DNA of 14,038 nucleotides, taken from contig JAQXFL010000002.1 in assembly GCA_029250345.1 (NCBI GenBank), forward strand, positions 1 through 14,038, written 5' to 3'. The position numbers and the translations under genes were made by a program. Positions 1 to 6,541 of this stretch are shown here, piece by piece (the stretch's first letter is position 1; every line of letters begins with the position of its first letter). The notes beneath the pieces are model-generated. The model saw only the letters and a list, made by a program, of their open reading frames with translations. It had not been told where the DNA came from and did no database searches. The stretch is from Candidatus Poseidoniaceae archaeon (lineage in GTDB: Archaea > Thermoplasmatota > Poseidoniia > Poseidoniales > Poseidoniaceae).

Positions 1-467
1 TGAGTGATTTGTTCATCCTTCTCGGCGTTACCTTCCTCGTTGGTGGGTTGTTTATCCATGGTCTTGCTTCTGCTGAACCTCTTTCTTCAGATACCGAACC
101 GTTCACCAGCGGTGCGTCATTGATGAAAGGTGACACATTGGAGTTTACAGTTGATGCCGTCAACGAGTCGACTGTTGTTATCGAAATTATGTCTGAAGGC
201 GACGAAACAGTGTACTCTGAATCGATGGTTCTTGCCCCGGGTGAATCTGCTTCTGACGCATTTAAGGCTAAGGAAGGCGGATATTACTCTTACACAGTGG
301 AGTTTACCAAAGGAGAAGGAGAAGTCTTTGTTGATGTTGACCGCCAACTTCTTGTTGATTTCATCATCTATCCTCTCGGCGCCCTTTGTCTTGTCTTTGG
401 ATTGTACAAGAGAAAGGATGAGAAGATGGGCGAATCCGTAGATGCAGTCCTCGAAGATGGAAACTAA
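1..467 (+). CDS. Small membrane-anchored protein with an exported beta-rich domain (5' end one base outside the window)
   Basis: I do not recognise a named family. The reading frame is open to the left edge: bases 1-2 are TG and the next in-frame codons read S-D-L-F, so the start is probably an ATG whose A lies just before the window, giving about 155 residues. An internal TTG at 9 is a weaker candidate. Residues about 4-23 are hydrophobic (N-terminal anchor or signal). The middle (about 40-115) is acidic and beta-prone, with GDTLEFTV, VVIEI and GGYYSYTVEF stretches resembling GOLD/emp24-like beta-sandwich domains; that resemblance is only suggestive. A second hydrophobic helix at about 117-136 (FIIYPLGALCLVFGLY) is followed by a basic KRKDEK stop-transfer and an acidic cytoplasmic tail. 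Predicted topology is both ends at the membrane with the beta domain outside. The gene is convergent with the next one and their stop codons overlap by four bases. Confidence 0.7.
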   Translation, partial: SDLFILLGVTFLVGGLFIHGLASAEPLSSDTEPFTSGASLMKGDTLEFTVDAVNESTVVIEIMSEGDETVYSESMVLAPGESASDAFKAKEGGYYSYTVEFTKGEGEVFVDVDRQLLVDFIIYPLGALCLVFGLYKRKDEKMGESVDAVLEDGN

Positions 468-1936
468 TTCCGTGAACACTTTGTCCATTGGATGTCTTCG
501 CCGTCATCGATGGGGTACGTACGCTTTTTTTCGTCAACAAGTACGATATTACCGTCCGGTTTGAGTGCTTCAAAAGCCATCTGCATATTTCTATAGATTG
601 GTACTCCAAGAAGCGGTATGCTCCCGGAGAATGTCGCTTCAAACTGAGCGTTCACCGCACCGTTTTTTACAGGGGTGATTCCTTTCTTTTCTTCGAACCA
701 TGATGCTACAGCAGCATTGATGACGGGTGTGAATTTTTCCGTTGATGCTTGCTCCGACAATTCATCCAGTGCGGCGAGTGAAAATCCCTCCTTGTGCGGG
801 TTGGAACTTGATATGTTGCATCCAATTCCGAGGACTATTCGCGTTTGTTTACCTCGGCTGCTGCTTTCGACAAGAATTCCCCCCACTTTGCGAGTTTGAT
901 CTCCGATGCGCAACAGCACATCGTTGGGCCATTTGAGTGCGACGAATTTGGGCGGAATATTCATCGCCAAAATCGCCTCGTGCAGAGCTAATCCTGCCCT
1001 CAATTGCAATTGGTTCGGATTGGAAACGCCTCGTATTTCATCGATGACCCATGATGCGGCGAAAGCCTGTTCCTCGTGACTCCAGGGGCGTCCTCTTCTT
1101 CCATGCCCTGAAGTCTGTCGGCCCGCCTGGAGCATTGTCCCAATCCCGCTGGTCGACTTGAGTAATTCAGTGTTGGTGGATTCTATACTTTCGACATAGA
1201 TCGACTCTGCAGCCACATATGGCTTCCAAACGCCGAGCACTTCCAACCGCTCTCCGTCTTCAAAGATGTTTGATGCGACGGTGCGAACGGCGAACCCATT
1301 CGCCAAACATACAGTTCGAGCCTTGCTACCTTTCTCGTTTTGAGAAACCAGTAGGAATATCATACCGTCTTGCTTGAGGAGCGTGTTTGATTTCAAATGC
1401 CCCATGAGGCGCGCAATCAGGCCTTTGTGGTCGGTGTCAAGGAGTGCCGCTTCTTCCAGTGGCCCCAACAATGGAGAGTCTTCTTCGTGGGCAAGGTAGG
1501 GGAGATTCCACACGATGACGTCAAACGGTTCTCGGCCTGCCCATTGTTCCACTGAGCCATCGGTATTCGGGCCCGGGCCACCTTCATGTGCTTCGATTTC
1601 AACGCCGTTTGTTGCCGCAGCGTTTCTTGTTGCAGCCACGGCAAAGGGGTTGATGTCACACGCAGTGACAACAAAACCGAGTTGTGCGGCGAAAATTGAA
1701 ACAGCGCCCGAGCCGCATCCAATTTCCAACAAACGCTTGCCACCTGAATTCGGCAACTTCGCAATGGTTTGTGCCATGAGGTCTGTGTCCTCTCGCGGAG
1801 GGTATACGGTGGGAGGGATGAGAAGTTCTAATTCACGGGCTTGAGGAGTTTTCCAAACAACATACTTCGCAGTTCTTTCAAACCGTTCTATTTCCTGCTC
1901 GGCATCCTTTGGGCCGAAGATTTTCTCGCTTCCCAT
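464..1936 (-). CDS. Fused HemK/MTQ2-like SAM methyltransferase and biotin-protein ligase (BirA)
   Basis: Two enzymes lie in one chain (490 residues from the Met at 1936). Residues about 40-235 are a class I methyltransferase: VYPPREDTDLM (44-54) resembles the VYxPxEDT entry of archaeal/eukaryotic HemK2-type enzymes, LLEIGCGSG (69-77) is the SAM-binding motif I, D94 ends strand 2, and NLPY (144-147) takes the place of the NPPY catalytic motif. That family methylates the GGQ glutamine of release factors; the substrate here is inferred only. Residues about 241-490 are a biotin-[carboxylase] ligase: QTSGHGRRGRPW (274-285) is the biotinyl-AMP loop with His in place of the usual first Arg, KWPND (335-339), GGILVES (352-358), GIGCNI (370-375), then a small C-terminal beta domain. 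No HTH is present, so it should be an enzyme and not a repressor. The start is uncertain: in-frame ATG at 2056 and TTG at 2128 would add 40 or 64 residues, but that stretch is unusually rich in Cys and Trp and is probably non-coding. Confidence 0.88.
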   Translation of the reverse strand: MGSEKIFGPKDAEQEIERFERTAKYVVWKTPQARELELLIPPTVYPPREDTDLMAQTIAKLPNSGGKRLLEIGCGSGAVSIFAAQLGFVVTACDINPFAVAATRNAAATNGVEIEAHEGGPGPNTDGSVEQWAGREPFDVIVWNLPYLAHEEDSPLLGPLEEAALLDTDHKGLIARLMGHLKSNTLLKQDGMIFLLVSQNEKGSKARTVCLANGFAVRTVASNIFEDGERLEVLGVWKPYVAAESIYVESIESTNTELLKSTSGIGTMLQAGRQTSGHGRRGRPWSHEEQAFAASWVIDEIRGVSNPNQLQLRAGLALHEAILAMNIPPKFVALKWPNDVLLRIGDQTRKVGGILVESSSRGKQTRIVLGIGCNISSSNPHKEGFSLAALDELSEQASTEKFTPVINAAVASWFEEKKGITPVKNGAVNAQFEATFSGSIPLLGVPIYRNMQMAFEALKPDGNIVLVDEKKRTYPIDDGEDIQWTKCSRN

Positions 1937-2091
1937 TTGCCTCGATTTCATCCACCATCGGGTAGCATTTAGCCCTATCCGAGGGCATTGAATCGGGCCA
2001 CACAGCCAGTAATCCTTATTTTCAAGCATTCGCAGGAGTAAGCATTGGCTCTTCATTGGGGTGACTTGGGACGAAACAACACTTGCGTAAC

Positions 2092-2099
2092 CTATAAGA
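2092..2099. promoter_or_regulatory. Possible TATA element between the methyltransferase/biotin ligase gene and tRNA-Lys
   Basis: The sequence CTATAAGA is the best TATA-like match in the divergent spacer. Read on the + strand it would place a start site about 20 bases upstream of the tRNA, giving a short 5' leader for RNase P to remove. Read on the - strand (TTATAG) it would fire toward the methyltransferase-ligase gene, with a start near 2070. The sequence alone does not show which direction is used. A small GGGC-A5-GCCC hairpin follows at 2114-2126. Confidence 0.3.
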
Positions 2100-2139
2100 A
2101 CAGTTGGTAAGTCGGGCAAAAAGCCCAAGTTGCTATTTT

Positions 2140-2213
2140 GGGCCTGTAGCTCAGTCAGGTAGAGCGTCGGACTTTTAATCCGATGGTCGCGGGTTCGAAC
2201 CCCGTCAGGCCCG
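2140..2213 (+). tRNA. trnK: tRNA-Lys(UUU)
   Basis: A complete cloverleaf can be drawn by eye. The acceptor stem GGGCCTG (2140-2146) pairs perfectly with CAGGCCC (2206-2212), and the discriminator is G2213. The D stem is GCTC/GAGC (2149-2152/2162-2165). The anticodon stem TCGGA/TCCGA (2167-2171/2179-2183) encloses the loop CTTTTAA, giving anticodon TTT at 2174-2176 and so lysine. The T arm is GCGGG-TTCGAAC-CCCGT with one G-T pair, and the variable loop is five bases. There is no intron and no encoded CCA (the discriminator is followed by CCT), so the CCA-adding enzyme must finish the 3' end. It sits on the same strand about 50 bases before rpoH. Confidence 0.96.
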
Positions 2214-2223
2214 CCTGACTGGG

Positions 2224-2229
2224 TTTACA
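2224..2229 (+). promoter_or_regulatory. Weak TATA-like element before rpoH
   Basis: TTTACA lies 34-40 bases upstream of the two candidate rpoH start codons, which would put a transcription start just before the gene. That fits a leaderless or very short-leader archaeal mRNA, consistent with the absence of a well-spaced Shine-Dalgarno site. The match to the TTTAWA consensus is imperfect, and read-through from the tRNA promoter is an alternative. Confidence 0.25.
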
Positions 2230-2263
2230 GGTTCGAATAGTTGGGCATGAGCGGGGTATGAGG

Positions 2264-2449
2264 ATGGTAGTAAAAAGCGCAACAAAGAAGCGACTCATGG
2301 AGCTTGGAGTCTCCGAAGAATACGCACACAAACTTGCAACTGATCGGAACATGACCGATATCAAGGCAATGTCCTCTGATGAAGTCGCATCCACGCTCGG
2401 TGTTTCCAAAGACTCTGAACAATTCATCAGCACCATGTCTGTTATCGCA
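2264..2449 (+). other. RpoH copy of a helical module shared with RpoA2
   Basis: Residues 1 to about 62 of RpoH begin MVVKSATKKRLMELG and continue with EEYAHKLATD and a DIKAM...EVASTLG tail. The same pattern opens RpoA2 (9729-9914), with about 24 of 46 aligned positions identical and most others conservative. The helix-turn-helix spacing around LxELGxxEExAxxLA recalls HhH/SAM-type helical bundles; this fold is a guess. Confidence 0.75.
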
Positions 2450-2914
2450 GAACAAGGCTCTCGTCGACGCTCGAAGTCGAAGAGCAAGAAAATCACCATC
2501 CGTGCAAAAGCCATCGATGATTTCGACCGACCTGAAATCACCATGCGTTTCAACGCACTCAACCACGACCTTGTACCTCACCAAGAACTGGTCGGCGGTG
2601 CAAACATCTCCGTCGAAGAGCAATTTACCATCGAGAGCGAAGAACTCGCTCCTTGGGAAATGGTTCAAACCGATGACGAAACTGGCGAGCCACGTCTTGC
2701 CAAGGAATGGCTTCCGAAAATCCTCATTACGGACCCAGTCGTTCAAGTCATCAAGGAAACTGCTGAAGCACAAGACAACGCTCGTCTTGCTGCTGACCCA
2801 GACCACAAGCCACTCGCTGCAGGTTGGATCGCCGACCGCGTACTGAAAGTTATCCGCAAGTCCCCATCTGCGGGTAGAACAGTTGCCTACCGACTAATTG
2901 TAGAGGGTAACTGA
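2264..2914 (+). CDS. rpoH: RNA polymerase subunit H (RpoH/Rpb5-like), with an extra N-terminal module and insertions
   Basis: RpoH is the archaeal counterpart of the Rpb5 C-terminal domain and sits at the downstream jaw of RNA polymerase. Recognisable family segments are NHDLVPHQEL (residues 100-109 from the Met at 2264), LPKILITDPVV (150-160) and DRVLKVIRKSPSAG to YRLIV (191-213). Archaeal RpoH is normally about 80 residues, while this one is 216. The additions are an N-terminal helical module (1 to about 60) nearly identical at its start to that of RpoA2, a basic SRRRSKSKSKK linker (66-76), and two insertions inside the core (about 110-149 and 161-190). I chose ATG 2264 because it aligns exactly with the MVVKSATKK start of RpoA2; ATG 2258 would add Met-Arg. 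It is the first gene of the RNAP cluster, and the tRNA lies just upstream. Function is near certain from the core and its position; the role of the additions is unknown. Confidence 0.93.
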   Translation: MVVKSATKKRLMELGVSEEYAHKLATDRNMTDIKAMSSDEVASTLGVSKDSEQFISTMSVIAEQGSRRRSKSKSKKITIRAKAIDDFDRPEITMRFNALNHDLVPHQELVGGANISVEEQFTIESEELAPWEMVQTDDETGEPRLAKEWLPKILITDPVVQVIKETAEAQDNARLAADPDHKPLAAGWIADRVLKVIRKSPSAGRTVAYRLIVEGN

Positions 2915-2929
2915 GGGGAGGTGTAAATT

Positions 2930-5900
2930 ATGCAAGAAATTATTCAATCATTTTTCAAAGAACGTAGCCTCGTCAACCACCAACTCGCTTCATACGACGA
3001 TTGTATCCCGTCTGGCGACAATTCAATCTCCCGCATGGAAAAAATCATCCGAAACATTCGCGTCGGAACTGACGAAGAAATCAACGATGACCTCGGCGGT
3101 TACATCAAACTTGACGTCGTCGACCACGACATCACCATCCGTTTGAAGAACATCAAACTCGGTGAACCAACCATTCGTGAGGCAAACGGTGCTGAACACC
3201 CATCCACTCCTATGGAGTGCCGTCTGCGAAAGCTCACCTACATGTCTCCAGTCACCATTGACTTCCAGATTTCTCGTAACGGTGTACCTTCACCAGTCGA
3301 GGCTGGAGTTCAAGTCGGAAGCATGCCAATCATGGTTCGCTCGTCCCGCTGCAACCTTCACGCTAAGCACATTGCTGGAGAACGCCAACTCTACCCTACT
3401 ACTTCGACCGAAGACTCCGCACTTTGGGACGATTTGCTCCGCAAGCGTGGCGAAGACCCTCTCGACCCCGGAGGCTACTTCATCATCAACGGAACAGAAC
3501 GTGTCCTCATCTCGATGGAAGATCTTGCTCCAAACCGTGTTACAGTTGAAATCAACAAGCGATACGCAAAGCGAACTGAAGTCGCTAAGATTTTCTCACA
3601 GAAAGACGGTATGCGCAAACCACTCAACGTTGAAAAGCGCCGAGACGGTATGCTCATGGTCAAAATCAGTACCGCTGGAACAACCGCAATTCCTGTGGTT
3701 CTCCTCATGCGTGCACTCGGAATCGAGAACGACCAAGAAGTGTTCCAGACCGTTGCAGGTCCTACTGAGACATTCAAGTACATCGTTGCTAACCTCAACG
3801 AAGTCAACGACAATGAAGAGTATGCTGTACAATCTCGTGATGAAGCTCACGAATGGTTGCAGAAGAAATTCGCTGCAGGTCAACAAAAGGAATACCGCGA
3901 GCAGCGAGTGAACCAATTGCTTGACCGTGAACTTCTACCCCACTTGGGCGACCAACCTGGAGACCGTAAGAAGAAGGCTATTTTCCTTGGACGTATCGTC
4001 CGACAAGTTCTCGAAATGGCCCTTACCAACCGTGAACCAAACGACAAGGACCACTACGCAAACAAGCGTGTCCGACTTGCGGGTGACTTGATTGAAGACT
4101 TGTTCCGTGTATCGAGCGGTCAACTTGCTCGTGACCTCAAGTACCAACTCGAGCGCCACCACAACCGTAAGCGAGAGCTGAAAATCACTTCCTGCTTGCG
4201 CCCGGATGTCTTGACCTCCAAGATTATGCACGCTCTCGCAACTGGAAACTGGGTCGGTGGACGATCTGGTGTCAGTCAATTGCTCGACCGAACGACCTAC
4301 CTCGCTTCGTTGTCGCACATGCGCCGTGTCACCTCTCCTCTTGTCCGCAGCCAACCTCACTTCGAGGCTCGTGACCTGCACCCAACTCAATGGGGACGTT
4401 TGTGCCCGAACGAAACACCTGAAGGACAGAACTGTGGTCTGGTCAAGAATGCTGCTCAGATGATTGACATCTCTGAACACATCAGTGAAGTCGAAGTTCG
4501 CGAACAACTTGACGAACTCGATGTCAACAGCGAACTCGAAGACTGGAGCTCCGGTGACCGAATTCACGTGAACGGTGACATCTACGGTATTCACAAGAAC
4601 GGTAAGAACTTGGTTCGTCACTTCAAGTCGGCTCGCCGACGTGGAACGATTCCTGCTGAAGTTTCCATTCGTCACGACAAGGAGAACAAGGATATCTTCA
4701 TCAACACTGACAAGGGGCGTATTCTACGACCTTTGGTCATCCTTTACGATGGTGCTCCTCGTTTGACTGGAGAACACCTCCAAGCACTCCGTGATTCGGA
4801 AATGACCTTCAGAGACCTCGTCAATGACGGTGTCGTTGAATGGGTCGATGCAGAAGAAGAAGAAGACCTTCTCATTGCAGCACGTCCGTTCGTTCTACCC
4901 GAAACAGTTCCATCCGGTCCTTTCGCTGGTCGTCCATTGACCAACGAGAACGTCGAATGGGTCAACCTCGGTGAACCTGGTGCAACCGAAGCAAAGCTCG
5001 TCGCCAAGGTTCGAATGCCAAACGGTGCTTGGGAATCCGCAGACATTTCCCTTCCGTTGCTTTACGATGAAGAATACACACACTGTGAAATCGACCCACA
5101 ACTCGTTTTGGGTGTTTGTGCTTCATTGATTCCGTACCCTGAACACAACTCTACCCCTCGTGTTACCGGCGGAACAGCAATGGTCAAGCAATCTCTTGGT
5201 CTACCAAGTTCGAACTACAGAATGCGACCCGATACCCGTGCTCACATCCTCCATTACACGCAACGCTCGATCACACGAACCGCAGCAATGGAATCGACGC
5301 ACTTTGACGACCGTCCAGGTGGACAGAACTTCATTGTCGCTATCATGTCGCTTCACGGCTACAACATGCAAGACGCTGTCATCATGAACAAGGGTTCAGT
5401 CGACCGTGCACTCGGACGCTCAACATTCAACCGAACTTACAACGCCGAACGCCGCCGATTCCCTGGTGGCCAAGTCGAAGAAATCGAAAAGCCAGGCAGC
5501 TCGCTGCAAGAAGTCAAGGGACTCAAACCTGAAGAGGCCTACCGACATCTCGAAGCAGATGGATTGCCATTGCCTGAGATGTACCTCGAAGGTGGCGATG
5601 TTTTGGTCGGTAAGACCAGCCCACCTCGATTCCTCGAAGAATCCGCTGGTGGAGCTTTCCTCCTTGCTCAAGAACGACGTGAATCTTCGATGCTCGTCCG
5701 ACACGGTGAGAAGGGATACGTCGACAATGTCTACGTGACCGAATCTCTTGACTCAGGCCGCTTGGTCCGAGTTATGGTTCGAAGTCACAAGGTCCCAGAA
5801 GTTGGTGACAAATTCGCATCTCGACACGGACAAAAGGGTGTTATTGGACGCCTTGTTGAACCTGAAGATATGCCGTTCACCGCAGACGGTATCGTTCCTG

Positions 5901-6541
5901 ACCTGGTCATCAACCCACACGCTATTCCATCGCGAATGACTGTTGCACACGTTCTGGAAATGATCGGTGGTAAAGTTGGTTCGATGGAAGGTCGTCGTAT
6001 CGATGCTACCGCTTTCCGTGGAGAAAAGGAAGGAAGTCTACGTGACGGACTTGTCCGAAACGGACTTGCCCACACCGGCCGTGAGACAATGATTAACGGT
6101 GAAACTGGAGAAGTTTACCCTGCTGATATTTTCATCGGCTGTATCTACTACCAGCGTTTGCACCATTTGGTGTCGTCGAAGATTCACGCCCGTTCTCGTG
6201 GACGTGTTCAAATCCTTACTCGCCAGCCTACTGAAGGTCGTGCCCGCCAAGGTGGTCTGCGATTCGGTGAAATGGAACGTGACTGTTTGATTGCACACGG
6301 TGCATCGATGGTCATCAAGGATCGACTGCTCGATGAATCGGACGGTATTGACATGTATGTCTGTGCCCAATCCGGTCACATCGCTTGGTACGACCCGAAA
6401 CGACGCACCTACGTCAGCCCGATTCACGGCGATGGCGCAGAAGTGTACAAAGTACAAACATCCTATGCATTCAAGCTGCTCCTCGACGAAATGAAGAGTT
6501 TAGGTGTGGCCATGCGTCTTGAACTGGAGGACCGAAGATGA
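2930..6541 (+). CDS. rpoB: RNA polymerase subunit B, unsplit (RpoB, Rpb2/beta-like)
   Basis: This is the second-largest catalytic subunit, 1203 residues, full length and not divided into B'/B'' as in methanogens and halophiles. Visible motifs include the fork/rifampicin-region equivalent DLHPTQWGRLCPNETPEGQN (from about 482), HGYNMQDAVIMNKGS, the nucleotide-contacting GDKFASRHGQKG (959-970; Lys961 and Lys969), NPHAIPSRMT, and the anchor segment RQGGLRFGEMERD near the C terminus. A strong Shine-Dalgarno GGAGGTG (2917-2923) lies six bases before the ATG. The stop overlaps the rpoA1 ATG by four bases (ATGA), which suggests coupled translation. Oddity: the C-terminal zinc site, normally CxxC...CxxC, reads C1145-x2-S1148 and S1163-x2-H1166, so at least two ligands are lost. 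No intein is present. Confidence 0.98.
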   Translation: MQEIIQSFFKERSLVNHQLASYDDCIPSGDNSISRMEKIIRNIRVGTDEEINDDLGGYIKLDVVDHDITIRLKNIKLGEPTIREANGAEHPSTPMECRLRKLTYMSPVTIDFQISRNGVPSPVEAGVQVGSMPIMVRSSRCNLHAKHIAGERQLYPTTSTEDSALWDDLLRKRGEDPLDPGGYFIINGTERVLISMEDLAPNRVTVEINKRYAKRTEVAKIFSQKDGMRKPLNVEKRRDGMLMVKISTAGTTAIPVVLLMRALGIENDQEVFQTVAGPTETFKYIVANLNEVNDNEEYAVQSRDEAHEWLQKKFAAGQQKEYREQRVNQLLDRELLPHLGDQPGDRKKKAIFLGRIVRQVLEMALTNREPNDKDHYANKRVRLAGDLIEDLFRVSSGQLARDLKYQLERHHNRKRELKITSCLRPDVLTSKIMHALATGNWVGGRSGVSQLLDRTTYLASLSHMRRVTSPLVRSQPHFEARDLHPTQWGRLCPNETPEGQNCGLVKNAAQMIDISEHISEVEVREQLDELDVNSELEDWSSGDRIHVNGDIYGIHKNGKNLVRHFKSARRRGTIPAEVSIRHDKENKDIFINTDKGRILRPLVILYDGAPRLTGEHLQALRDSEMTFRDLVNDGVVEWVDAEEEEDLLIAARPFVLPETVPSGPFAGRPLTNENVEWVNLGEPGATEAKLVAKVRMPNGAWESADISLPLLYDEEYTHCEIDPQLVLGVCASLIPYPEHNSTPRVTGGTAMVKQSLGLPSSNYRMRPDTRAHILHYTQRSITRTAAMESTHFDDRPGGQNFIVAIMSLHGYNMQDAVIMNKGSVDRALGRSTFNRTYNAERRRFPGGQVEEIEKPGSSLQEVKGLKPEEAYRHLEADGLPLPEMYLEGGDVLVGKTSPPRFLEESAGGAFLLAQERRESSMLVRHGEKGYVDNVYVTESLDSGRLVRVMVRSHKVPEVGDKFASRHGQKGVIGRLVEPEDMPFTADGIVPDLVINPHAIPSRMTVAHVLEMIGGKVGSMEGRRIDATAFRGEKEGSLRDGLVRNGLAHTGRETMINGETGEVYPADIFIGCIYYQRLHHLVSSKIHARSRGRVQILTRQPTEGRARQGGLRFGEMERDCLIAHGASMVIKDRLLDESDGIDMYVCAQSGHIAWYDPKRRTYVSPIHGDGAEVYKVQTSYAFKLLLDEMKSLGVAMRLELEDRR

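Noticed and set aside
2114..2126. GGGC-A5-GCCC hairpin as a terminator
   Set aside because: Only four base pairs and no T tract follow on either strand close enough to be convincing; more likely chance in the promoter spacer.
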